Assembly: GCA_043739325.1 (NCBI GenBank)
Contig: JAYUFK010000304.1
Coordinates: 1 to 26,601, forward strand
Source: Roseiarcus sp043739325
GTDB taxonomy: Bacteria; Pseudomonadota; Alphaproteobacteria; Rhizobiales; Beijerinckiaceae
Length of the DNA stretch: 26,601 nucleotides
Reading direction: 5' to 3'
Shown piece after piece: positions 15,726 through 22,778 of this stretch (the first letter of the stretch is position 1; each line of letters starts with the position of its first letter). The notes beneath the pieces are model-generated. The model was not told the DNA's origin, searched no databases, and saw nothing but the letters and a program-made list of their open reading frames with translations. Made by a program: the position numbers and the translations under genes.

Positions 15726-15741
15726 TTAACGGTTTGTTAAC
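15726..15741 (+). promoter_or_regulatory. CtrA-type site in the putative origin
   Basis: TTAA (15726-15729), seven bases, then TTAAC (15737-15741) is a full match to TTAA-N7-TTAAC. The site reads almost the same on both strands since both halves are GTTAAC. It adjoins a DnaA-box-like 9-mer. In Caulobacter, CtrA bound next to DnaA boxes in the origin prevents initiation in swarmer cells; the same role here is inference. Confidence 0.6.
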
Positions 15742-15820
15742 CTTTTCAGCGGCCCGCCGGCTGAGTCGGTTGTGAATTGTGCGGCGTCATCCCCGTTGTT
15801 CCCACTGACCGGCTCGGCGC

Positions 15821-15829
15821 AGTGGATAA
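15821..15829 (-). promoter_or_regulatory. DnaA-box-like 9-mer
   Basis: The minus strand reads TTATCCACT, matching the TTATCCACA consensus at 8 of 9 positions. It is one of the two best candidate boxes in the intergenic region. Confidence 0.55.
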
Positions 15830-15848
15830 TTTTCCGCAGTCGCAGCCC

Positions 15849-15857
15849 TGTGGATCG
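15849..15857 (-). promoter_or_regulatory. DnaA-box-like 9-mer
   Basis: The minus strand reads CGATCCACA, matching TTATCCACA at 7 of 9 positions, with the seven 3' bases all correct. Confidence 0.45.
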
Positions 15858-15906
15858 ATTTTGGGGCTCCCGCCGGGGCGGGCAGAAAACGACAAATCGG
15901 AACAGT

Positions 15907-15925
15907 TTCTCCACACCTGTCCACA
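15907..15925 (+). promoter_or_regulatory. Pair of tandem DnaA-box-like 9-mers
   Basis: TTCTCCACA (15907-15915, 8 of 9) is followed after one base by CTGTCCACA (15917-15925, 7 of 9). The two lie in the same orientation, ten bases apart start to start, about one helical turn, which would allow side-by-side DnaA binding. Confidence 0.5.
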
Positions 15926-15981
15926 GCCGCATACCGTCGCTATAACGCTGCTCGGGCGAGCATCGGGGCGAGGGCGGGCAA

Positions 15982-16815
15982 TTGGGGCGCAGCTACTTTC
16001 ATCTTCACCTCGTTTCTGATTCCACAGGAGAAACGCTGATCGCCGCGTCGCGCGCGGCGGCGGCGCAATATCAGGGCGTCGCCTCGATCGAGCATGTCTA
16101 TCCCTTGATCCGCACGCATTCGCAGCTTGATCGCGTTGTCAGCGAAATCGACGATGCGCCGGGGATCGTGCTGTTCACGCTGGTCGATCCCGAATTGTCG
16201 AAGCGGCTCGAGTCGAGCTGCGAAGCGTCCGGCTCGCCTTGCCTTTCCGTACTCAATCCGATTCTGACTTTGTTCCAGTCTTATCTCGGCCTGAGCTCGA
16301 CGCCCCGCGCGGGCGCGCAGCACATGCTCAACGTCGATTATTTCAGGCGCATCGACGCGCTGAACTTCACCATGATGCACGATGACGGCCAGTTGCCCGA
16401 AAATCTGGAGCAGGCCGAAATTCTTTTGCTCGGCGTCAGCCGCACTTCGAAAACGCCGACGAGCATTTATCTGGCCAATCGCGGCTTCAAGACCGCCAAT
16501 ATTCCGCTGGTGCCGGGCGTGCCGCCGCCGCGCGCGCTCGACGAAGTGCGCCATCCCCTTGTGGTCGGGCTGATCGCTTCGCCCGAACGCATTGTGCAAA
16601 TCCGCCAGAACAGGCTGCTAGCGCTGAGCGCCGATCAGCAAACGCCCTATGTCGACCGCGTCGCCGTGGCCGAGGAACTCGCGCATTCGCGCCGCCTGTT
16701 CGCCGAGCGCGGCTGGCCAGTGATCGATGTTACGAAACGGTCTATCGAGGAAACCGCGGCGGCGATCATCGATCTCTATAAGGAGCATCGGCTGAAGTTC
16801 ATCGCTCAGGCGTGA
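15982..16815 (+). CDS. Pyruvate, phosphate dikinase regulatory protein (DUF299 family)
   Basis: Bifunctional Ser/Thr kinase and Pi-dependent phosphorylase that switches pyruvate phosphate dikinase or PEP synthase off and on. The 277 aa product has the family opening FHLHLVSDSTGETL and the P-loop-like GVSRTSKTPTSIYLANRG near residues 153-170, followed by NIPLVPGVPPP. The start is a TTG at 15982: AGGG lies 7 bp upstream and no in-frame ATG is near. It is the first gene to the right of the putative origin, as in Caulobacter. It may be cotranscribed with maf (64-bp gap). Whether the target is PPDK or PEP synthase is not visible here. Confidence 0.93.
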   Translation: MGRSYFHLHLVSDSTGETLIAASRAAAAQYQGVASIEHVYPLIRTHSQLDRVVSEIDDAPGIVLFTLVDPELSKRLESSCEASGSPCLSVLNPILTLFQSYLGLSSTPRAGAQHMLNVDYFRRIDALNFTMMHDDGQLPENLEQAEILLLGVSRTSKTPTSIYLANRGFKTANIPLVPGVPPPRALDEVRHPLVVGLIASPERIVQIRQNRLLALSADQQTPYVDRVAVAEELAHSRRLFAERGWPVIDVTKRSIEETAAAIIDLYKEHRLKFIAQA

Positions 16816-16879
16816 TTTTGCAACGCGCCGGGCGTAATAGCTAAAAACGGCAATCGCAACAAAGGGCATCAACGCGCGT

Positions 16880-17500
16880 ATGAGCGAACGATCGATCTGG
16901 GTTGGCCTTCCCCCGGTACTGGCCTCCAGGAGCGCCGGCCGGCGGCGCCTGCTTGAAGCGGCAGGCATTCCAGCGGAGGTCAATCCCGCCGCGATCGACG
17001 AGCGCGCCGTCGAACAAGCGTTTGTCAACGAGGGCGGCGCGCCGGAAAAGATCGCCGGCGTTCTTGCCCGCGCCAAGGCTGTCGAAGTCAGCCTGCGCCG
17101 CCAGGGCGCGCTCTGCATCGGCGCCGACCAGATCATGACGTTACACGGCGAGGCGTTGCACAAATCTCCGAATATCGAGGACGCGCGCCGGCAGATGAAA
17201 CGGCTCGCGGGCAATACGCACGTGCTGACGTCCGCCATTTGCGTGGCGCGCGACGGCCAGCCGCTGTTCGAGACCGAGGACAGCGCCGAGATGACGATGC
17301 GCGGTCTCGACGATCTGGCGATCGCGCGTTATTTCGAGATCGCTGGCCCGAAAGTGTTGGCAACCGTCGGCAGCTATCGGATCGAGGGACTCGGCGTGCA
17401 TCTTTTCGAGAAAATATCGGGCGATCACGCGACGATCGTCGGCCTGCCCTTGTTGAGTCTCCTCGTATGGCTGCGGCGCGGCGGATTTCTGGCGATATGA
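16880..17500 (+). CDS. maf: Maf-like nucleotide pyrophosphatase
   Basis: Cytosolic Maf/HAM1-fold enzyme that hydrolyses non-canonical or modified nucleoside triphosphates (house-cleaning). The 206 aa product has LASRSAGRRRLLEAAGI at the N-terminus, EKIAGVLARAKA, the catalytic-region GADQIM, and the C-terminal SYRIEGLGVHLFEKISGDHATIVGLPL block (described in parts: SYRIEGLG, KISGDHATIVGLPL). Maf proteins are often mislabelled septum inhibitors. The SD-like AAAGGG lies rather far (13 bp) from the ATG, so the start is slightly uncertain. Its stop overlaps the aroE start as ATGA. Confidence 0.92.
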   Translation: MSERSIWVGLPPVLASRSAGRRRLLEAAGIPAEVNPAAIDERAVEQAFVNEGGAPEKIAGVLARAKAVEVSLRRQGALCIGADQIMTLHGEALHKSPNIEDARRQMKRLAGNTHVLTSAICVARDGQPLFETEDSAEMTMRGLDDLAIARYFEIAGPKVLATVGSYRIEGLGVHLFEKISGDHATIVGLPLLSLLVWLRRGGFLAI

Positions 17501-18351
17501 ATTCAACAGCAATCCCGCGCGCGGGCGTCGCCGGCTGGCCGATTTCGCATTCCCGCTCCCCGTTGATTCACGGCTATTGGCTGCAGACTCTTGGCATTGC
17601 GGGGAGCTATGAGCGCTTCGCGGTTCCGCCCGACGATTTTGCCGCGTTCGCCCAAACAATTCGCGACGGCGCTCTCGTCGGCGCCAACATCACGGTTCCC
17701 CATAAAGAATCGGCGTTCGCCGCTTGCGATAGGGTGACCGCCAACGCGGTCGGTCTCGGCGCCGTCAACACGTTGTGGCGCGAGGACGGCAAGCTGTGCG
17801 GCGACAACACCGATGTTAGGGGTTTTCTCGCCAATCTGGATGAAAGGGCGCCAGGCTGGTCGTCGGAAGTCCGCAGCGCCGTAGTGATTGGCGCGGGCGG
17901 CGCCGCTCGCGCGATCGTCGCCGGTTTGCGCTCGCGCGGCGTCGAATCGATTACACTGGTCAACCGGACTCTTGATCGCGCGTCGCGCCTGGCGGAGCAA
18001 TTTGGCGGCGCTGTCGAAGCGGCGGCTTTCGAAGCATTGACGGTCCGGCTTGCCAACGCCGATCTGCTGGTCAACACGAGTTCGCTGGGCATGCAGGGGC
18101 AGCCTGAACTCGCCATCGATCTGAAGCCGCTGCCGCCACATGCCATCGTCGCGGATATCGTCTATGTTCCGCTGCGCACGCAATTGATCGAGGCCGCCGC
18201 GGCTCGGGGCCTACGCGTTGTCGATGGCCTCGGCATGTTGCTGCATCAGGCGGTTCCGGGTTTCGAGCGTTGGTTCGGCGTGCGCCCGATCGTCACCGCG
18301 CAGTTGCGCGCGCTGATCGAAGCCGACATCCCAGCGGCGCGCAAAGGCTAG
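17497..18351 (+). CDS. aroE: Shikimate dehydrogenase
   Basis: NADPH-dependent reduction of 3-dehydroshikimate to shikimate, upstream of the chorismate that feeds the aromatic cluster in this window. The product is 284 aa. The substrate-binding motif SRSPLIHGYW is near residue 19, GANITVPHKE holds the catalytic Lys, NTLW and DNTDVRGF follow, the Rossmann loop is GAGGAARAI, NRTLDRAS binds NADP, and ADIVYVPLRTQLI is near the C-terminus. The start at 17497 overlaps the maf stop (ATGA), indicating coupled translation. The reading frame is open further upstream, but only inside maf. coaE starts 5 bp downstream. Confidence 0.96.
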   Translation: MNSTAIPRAGVAGWPISHSRSPLIHGYWLQTLGIAGSYERFAVPPDDFAAFAQTIRDGALVGANITVPHKESAFAACDRVTANAVGLGAVNTLWREDGKLCGDNTDVRGFLANLDERAPGWSSEVRSAVVIGAGGAARAIVAGLRSRGVESITLVNRTLDRASRLAEQFGGAVEAAAFEALTVRLANADLLVNTSSLGMQGQPELAIDLKPLPPHAIVADIVYVPLRTQLIEAAAARGLRVVDGLGMLLHQAVPGFERWFGVRPIVTAQLRALIEADIPAARKG

Positions 18352-18356
18352 AACGG

Positions 18357-18953
18357 ATGCTGCTCATCGGGCTGACAGGATCGATCGCGATGGGCAAGTC
18401 GACTGTTGGCGGCATGCTGGCGGCCTTGGGCGCGCCAATGTTCGATTCCGATGCCGCCGTTCATGCATTCTATCGCAGCGCCGAGGCGCGGCGCGTGGAC
18501 GCTGAATTTCCAGGCGTCTTGCATGATGGCGTGGTCGATCGGCGCAAGCTCGCGCAATATGTGTTGGACAACGACGCCGCGATGGCGCGGCTCGAAGCGA
18601 TCGTTCATCCGATCGTCGAGGCGGCGCGCGCAAATTTCCTGCGCGAAGCGATGGGGCGCGCCACGCGGGTGGTCATCGATTCGCCTTTGCTGCTGGAAAC
18701 CGGCGCCGGGCGTAGCGTCGATCTCATCGTCGTTGTCAGCGCTCCGGCTGCTGTGCAAAAGGCTCGCGCGATGGCTCGGCCGGGCATGACGCCGAAGCGG
18801 TTTGAGTCCATACTGGCGCGCCAGATGCCTGACCAGGAGAAACGGCGCCGCGCGCATTTTGTCGTCGACACCAGCGGCTCGCTCGCGGCGACGCAAGCGC
18901 AAGCGCGCGATCTTATGCGCTGCACGGCTGGCATGACGGGCCGGAGCCATTAG
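18357..18953 (+). CDS. coaE: Dephospho-CoA kinase
   Basis: Last step of coenzyme A synthesis, phosphorylating the 3'-hydroxyl of dephospho-CoA. The 198 aa product begins MLLIGLTGSIAMGKST, giving the P-loop directly at the N-terminus. ALGAPMFDSDAAVH contains the conserved DSD, and VVIDSPLLLETG is the conserved lid-region strand. The ATG at 18357 lies 5 bp after the aroE stop and 4 bp of sequence separate its end from dnaQ, so maf-aroE-coaE-dnaQ form one operon. Confidence 0.95.
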   Translation: MLLIGLTGSIAMGKSTVGGMLAALGAPMFDSDAAVHAFYRSAEARRVDAEFPGVLHDGVVDRRKLAQYVLDNDAAMARLEAIVHPIVEAARANFLREAMGRATRVVIDSPLLLETGAGRSVDLIVVVSAPAAVQKARAMARPGMTPKRFESILARQMPDQEKRRRAHFVVDTSGSLAATQAQARDLMRCTAGMTGRSH

Positions 18954-18956
18954 ACG

Positions 18957-19664
18957 ATGCGTGAAATCGTTCTCGATACGGAAACGACCGGGCTTAGCCC
19001 TGCGGAAGGCCATCGGCTCGTCGAGATCGGCGGCGTCGAAATCGTCAACCAGATCGCCACTGGATCGGTGTTTCACGTCCTCATCAATCCCGAACGGGAT
19101 GTCCCAGACGACGCCTACCGCGTGCACGGCCACTCGACGGAGTTTCTCAAGGACAAGCCGCTGTTCACTCAGGTCGTCGACGATTTTCTCGCCTTCATCG
19201 GCGACGATCGGTTGGTGATCCACAATGCCGAATTCGACATGCGTTTCATCAATGCGGAATTGGCGAAGATTGGCCGCGAGGCGATTGGACCCGAGCGCGT
19301 CATCGATACGCTGGCGCTAGCGCGGCGCAAGCATCCCGGGCTGCCCAACAATCTCGATGCGCTGTGCGATCGTTATCGCATCGATCGCTCGCGCCGCGTC
19401 AGGCACGGCGCGCTGCTCGACGCGGAAATACTCGTCGAAGTCTACGGCGAACTGGTCGGCGGCCGGCAGCGATCGCTGACGTTTTCATCGGTCGAGCGTT
19501 CGCGCCGCATTGCGGCCGCCAAGTCCGGCGCGCGCAAGCAGCGAGCGATCCCGCTGGAGCCGTTGTTCAGCCAGGACGAAGAGCGCGCCCATGCCGAATA
19601 TGTCGCCAAACTCGGCGATGGCGCAATCTGGAATCGTTACCTCGCGGACGGTCCTGCGCAGTAA
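18957..19664 (+). CDS. dnaQ: DNA polymerase III epsilon subunit (3'-5' exonuclease)
   Basis: Proofreading exonuclease of the replicative polymerase. The 235 aa product shows the DEDDh exonuclease motifs in order: DTETTG (Exo I, about residues 7-12), HNAEFDMRF (Exo II, about 90-98) and HGALLDAE (Exo III, about 152-159). The C-terminal tail (about 170-235) is basic and then acidic and would contact the polymerase alpha subunit. Placement next to coaE near the origin matches Caulobacter and most alphaproteobacteria. It converges on secB with an 18-bp gap that shows no terminator. Confidence 0.95.
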   Translation: MREIVLDTETTGLSPAEGHRLVEIGGVEIVNQIATGSVFHVLINPERDVPDDAYRVHGHSTEFLKDKPLFTQVVDDFLAFIGDDRLVIHNAEFDMRFINAELAKIGREAIGPERVIDTLALARRKHPGLPNNLDALCDRYRIDRSRRVRHGALLDAEILVEVYGELVGGRQRSLTFSSVERSRRIAAAKSGARKQRAIPLEPLFSQDEERAHAEYVAKLGDGAIWNRYLADGPAQ

Positions 19665-19682
19665 CCTCCGGAACAATTGCGT

Positions 19683-20168
19683 TCAGGCGTTGCCCTGCGG
19701 TTGTGCGGTCGCCGCAGCCATGCGCTGCAGGAACAGCGCGTGGAAATCGATCGGGTCGATATAGAGCGGGGGAAAGCCGCCATTGCGCACGGCGTCAGCG
19801 ATGATTTGACGCGCGAACGGAAACAACAAGCGCGGACCTTCGATCATCACCGCGGGCTGGACCTGCTCGGCGGGAATATTCTCGACGCGGAAGACGCCGG
19901 AATAATTGAGCTCGAACTTGAACATCGTGTTCGGGCCTTCGCCAGCGCCGCCTTCAAGCAACAAATTGACTTCGTAATCGGTCGGGCCGACCTGCCGCGC
20001 ATTGACGTTGATCTGAACATTGATGTTGGCGCCAGTCTGCTGCGGGGCGAGCGTGCGCGGCGCATTGGGGTTCTCGAAAGACAGGTCTTTCGTATATTGC
20101 ACGAGAACAGACAATCTCGGCGCCTTGCTGGCGTCCGCGCCCGCTCCGTTACCAATCTCATCGGCCAT
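19683..20168 (-). CDS. secB: Protein-export chaperone SecB
   Basis: Tetrameric cytosolic chaperone that keeps preproteins unfolded and passes them to SecA. The product is 161 aa, within the normal range. SVLVQYTKDLSFENPNAP is the conserved opening strand; NVNARQ, YEVNLLLEG and the core block with FPFARQIIADAVRNGGFPP (LLFPFARQIIADAV, then GGFPPLYIDPIDF) are diagnostic. The start at 20168 is chosen because a G-rich SD-like stretch precedes it; an upstream in-frame ATG (20189) would add seven residues. The window also encodes two exported envelope proteins nearby, though these need not be SecB clients. Confidence 0.95.
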   Translation of the reverse strand: MADEIGNGAGADASKAPRLSVLVQYTKDLSFENPNAPRTLAPQQTGANINVQINVNARQVGPTDYEVNLLLEGGAGEGPNTMFKFELNYSGVFRVENIPAEQVQPAVMIEGPRLLFPFARQIIADAVRNGGFPPLYIDPIDFHALFLQRMAAATAQPQGNA

Positions 20169-20275
20169 ATTAGCCACCCCACCCTTCAAGCTTCGTTAGA
20201 TACGTCCCGGTATCGCGTGCGGTCGCCTAGCACGCCTGCGGGGGGTCCGACAAGAATGCTTGTGTTGCCGGATTT

Positions 20276-21397
20276 TCAGGGTCGGGGCCAGGAAAAATCG
20301 TCGGCGCGCCCGGGTCTCGGTGCGACAGGCGCGCCGCGCGCCAGAACATCTTCAACTTCGGGCGGTTGCGGCTGAACTGTCGCCCGCGTCATCAGCGCGC
20401 CGCCTGGCGAGATCGGCTGACCGGTGAGCGACTGGATCGGGCCGGCCAGCGGCTTTTGAGGGGCGGCGGCAAGCGGTGTCCCGGCAGGCGCGGCGACACC
20501 CATTTCGCGACGGATTTGCGCGTTGATGTCGACCGCGGCCTGCTCGATATCGGGCGGCAGGGTCGCGATGTCGCTCGACGGCTTGGTCTTGTCGAAGGCC
20601 CGCTTGATTTCCGCATCGAGGAACTGCGCCAGTTTGCGCGACCCCGCCTTGGTGAAGTGAATGCCATCGACGCCGCGCAGCTTGACTGTTTGTCCGGTTA
20701 CATCGGGTCCGAAGGCGTCATACTGGCCGTTCTGATCGGCAAAGGCGTCCCAGATGTCGATGTATTTGGCCCCGGCTTTCTCCGCGCGTTCCTCGTACAG
20801 CTCGTTGAGTTTGACGATCTGCGCGTTAAATCGGTCGCTGCGCATCGGCGGCAGGCCGACCCACGCGACGGGAATGTGAGCTTGCGCGAACGGCTCTATG
20901 AGTTTCTCAATACGCTGGCCGTAAATATCGCGCCACTTGTCGCTGAGCGGATCGAGCGTGGCGGCGCCGTCGCGCAGCGGCTGCAGATCGTTGATGCCGA
21001 GCAGCACGACGACGTAATCGATACGGTCCTTGCCGGCTGCCAGATCGTGCGCCGCCTTCAGCCAATCGTAGTAATCGTCCCGCACAAGCCCCGACGAACC
21101 TCGCGCGCGGCCAACAACCGCAATTTCCGGCTTGTCGGCGTAGGCTTGCGAAAGACCCTCGGCCGCCAGCACGCCAAGACTGTCGCCGATTGCATCAATG
21201 AAGAAGATTGGCTGGATTGGCGCGCCCGTTGGCGCGGTCGGCGTCGTTGCGACCGGCGCGGTGATCTGCGGCGGCGGGACGGGATCGGCGCGCGCTGGCC
21301 ACCCGCTTGCGCAGGCCAGCAGGTAAGCCAAAGCGGCTCCCCGGCTGCGGCGAAAAAGCGTCGAGATGGTTGCTTGATTACAAAGACCAGCGATCAC
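20276..21397 (-). CDS. DUF459 SGNH-hydrolase-like exported protein
   Basis: Exported or periplasmic protein of the DUF459 family, which has the SGNH (GDSL-like) hydrolase fold. The substrate is unknown; relatives have been linked to O-acetyl group handling on cell-wall or surface sugars. The 373 aa product starts with a signal peptide (basic RRSRG, hydrophobic ALAYLLACASG, likely cleavage after ARA at about residue 37), then a Pro/Thr-rich linker. The hydrolase core (about 65-270) has GDSLGVLAAEG (Ser), LLGINDLQPL (Asn) and DGIHFTKAGSRKL (Asp/His). The last ~100 residues are Pro/Ala-rich and probably disordered. The start is a GTG with GAGGAAAG upstream. It follows the lytic transglycosylase by 19 bp, so the two are probably cotranscribed. 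Confidence 0.85.
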   Translation of the reverse strand: MIAGLCNQATISTLFRRSRGAALAYLLACASGWPARADPVPPPQITAPVATTPTAPTGAPIQPIFFIDAIGDSLGVLAAEGLSQAYADKPEIAVVGRARGSSGLVRDDYYDWLKAAHDLAAGKDRIDYVVVLLGINDLQPLRDGAATLDPLSDKWRDIYGQRIEKLIEPFAQAHIPVAWVGLPPMRSDRFNAQIVKLNELYEERAEKAGAKYIDIWDAFADQNGQYDAFGPDVTGQTVKLRGVDGIHFTKAGSRKLAQFLDAEIKRAFDKTKPSSDIATLPPDIEQAAVDINAQIRREMGVAAPAGTPLAAAPQKPLAGPIQSLTGQPISPGGALMTRATVQPQPPEVEDVLARGAPVAPRPGRADDFSWPRP

Positions 21398-21416
21398 TTA
21401 TCGCTCTTTCCTCGCT

Positions 21417-22694
21417 TCAATGCTTCAATCGCGCAAGCAGGGCCAGATTCGGATATCCGTCGGGCACGAGGCCAGTTTTCTGCTGGTAGGCCCGCACCGC
21501 CGCTCGCACGCTTTCGCCAATCTGACCGTCAATCTTACCCACATCATAGCCCATTTTTTGCAGGCGTGTCTGAACGAAGCGCATCTGCGCCGGGGTGAGG
21601 GGGCGCTCACGCGGCCAGGAAGCAACAAGGCCGCTCCCGCCCATGATGCGATCGCCCAGCAAGGCGACGCCGAGCGCATAAGATGTCGAGTTGTTGTAGC
21701 TCTTGATCGCCTTGAAATTGGCGGTCACGAGAAACACCGGCCCCTTCAACCCGGCTGGCATCAACAATTGCGCTTCGCCCGAGCCCGGCAGCGCCCGGCC
21801 GTCGGCGCGGGTGACGCCGCGCGCCGCGAACGAACTGAATGGCGCCAGACGTGACGAATCGGCGTCCGACAATTCAAACCCCTCGGGCAACCGCACTTCC
21901 ACGCCCCACGTTTCGCCCGCGATCCAGCCGTGCTTGGCGAGGTAATTGGCGGTCGAACCGATCGCGTCGGCCGCGTTGTTCCAGATATCGCGGCGCCCGC
22001 CGCCATCGAAATCGACGGCATAGTCATTGAAGCTCGAGGGCATGAATTGCGTCTGGCCCATCGCCCCGGCCCACGACCCGCGCATTTCGCGGGGACTGAT
22101 GTCGCCTTCCTGCAAAATCCTCAGCGCCGCCAAAAGTTCGTCGCGGAAGAAATCGCCGCGATAATGCACGAAAGCGAGGCTGGAGAGCGCCTTGATGACA
22201 TTGTCCGAACCGGCGAACCCGCCAAAATCCGTCTCAAGCCCCCAGATGCCCATGATGATGGCGGGTTCGACGCCATAGGTCGCCTTCGCCTTGTTAAGCC
22301 ATGAGCGTTGCGCATCGGCCTTCTCCCGGCCGCGCTCGATCCGCCCCGCCGAAACCGCGCTGGCGAGATAGACCCAGATCGGCTTGACGAACTCGGCCTG
22401 ATTGTTGGTATGGGCGACAATCCCAGGGTCGAACGACACGCCTGCGAATGCCGCGTCGAACGTGGCGCGCGAAATGCCGCGCGCTTGCGCGTCCGGCCAC
22501 AGCGAAGCGATGAACAGATCGAACGATTGCGAATTCGCCGCCGCCTTGCCCGGCTTGGCGCTCGCCTCGCCGCTCGTCGCCAGCACGAAGATATGGAACG
22601 CCAGCAGCGCCGCCAGCAGAGCGGCAATAAAGCGCGCCAACCAGACAAGCTGGCCGTGCATAGGCTGCGGCGCGGCTAAAAAAGCGGTGTTCAT
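21417..22694 (-). CDS. Lytic murein transglycosylase (MltB/SLT_2 type) with peptidoglycan-binding domain
   Basis: Periplasmic enzyme that cleaves peptidoglycan glycan strands to 1,6-anhydro ends. The 425 aa product has a hydrophobic N-terminal signal/anchor (about 18-40, WLARFIAALLAALLAFHIF). The catalytic domain (about 55-340) follows, with the catalytic Glu in WGLETDFGGF (about residue 155) and the MltB-type MGQTQFMPSSF and DFDGGGRRDIWNN segments. A C-terminal peptidoglycan-binding domain (about 365-425) ends YQQKTGLVPDGYPN. The ATG at 22694 is preceded by GAGGAG, but this site lies in a predicted hairpin. The DUF459 gene follows after 19 bp. There is no clear lipobox, so it is probably soluble or membrane-anchored by its N-terminal helix. 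Confidence 0.92.
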   Translation of the reverse strand: MNTAFLAAPQPMHGQLVWLARFIAALLAALLAFHIFVLATSGEASAKPGKAAANSQSFDLFIASLWPDAQARGISRATFDAAFAGVSFDPGIVAHTNNQAEFVKPIWVYLASAVSAGRIERGREKADAQRSWLNKAKATYGVEPAIIMGIWGLETDFGGFAGSDNVIKALSSLAFVHYRGDFFRDELLAALRILQEGDISPREMRGSWAGAMGQTQFMPSSFNDYAVDFDGGGRRDIWNNAADAIGSTANYLAKHGWIAGETWGVEVRLPEGFELSDADSSRLAPFSSFAARGVTRADGRALPGSGEAQLLMPAGLKGPVFLVTANFKAIKSYNNSTSYALGVALLGDRIMGGSGLVASWPRERPLTPAQMRFVQTRLQKMGYDVGKIDGQIGESVRAAVRAYQQKTGLVPDGYPNLALLARLKH

Positions 22695-22699
22695 ACGGT

Positions 22700-22725
22700 C
22701 TCCTCGCGATCCGATCGCGGCGGAG
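22700..22725 (-). promoter_or_regulatory. Hairpin covering the ribosome-binding site of the transglycosylase gene
   Basis: In the minus-strand RNA, CTCC (22725-22722) and CGCGAT (22719-22714) can pair with ATCGCG (22710-22705) and GGAG (22703-22700) around a three-base loop. The last element is the Shine-Dalgarno sequence, five bases before the ATG. Only a small bulge interrupts the ten pairs. The fold would reduce ribosome access. Confidence 0.45.
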
Positions 22726-22778
22726 TCTATCGCCGGGGCCTTTACGAATAAGTTACCATAACAGGCGATGGCGCGGGT

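Larger units (their letters stand above)
15549..15981. other. oriC: Putative chromosomal replication origin (oriC)
   Basis: This 433-bp gap has no plausible gene. It sits upstream of the PPSR-maf-aroE-coaE-dnaQ-secB cluster, which borders the origin in Caulobacter. It contains an 81 % AT stretch (15586-15627), five DnaA-box-like 9-mers (15716-15724, 15821-15829, 15849-15857, 15907-15915 and 15917-15925), a CtrA-type site (15726-15741) and one CcrM methylation motif GANTC (15763-15767); another GANTC lies just inside the next gene (16018-16022). The nearest genes on both sides point outward. Functional origin activity is inferred from layout and motifs. Confidence 0.65.

Noticed and set aside
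19671..19684. LexA-like GAAC...GTTC between dnaQ and secB
   Set aside because: The arrangement is inverted with a six-base spacer, not the GTTC-N7-GTTC direct repeat, and it lies between two gene ends where no promoter is expected.
20246..20273. Terminator after the DUF459 gene
   Set aside because: ACAAG/CTTGT forms a five-pair stem with weak flanking pairs and a bulge, and no T-run follows in the direction of transcription.
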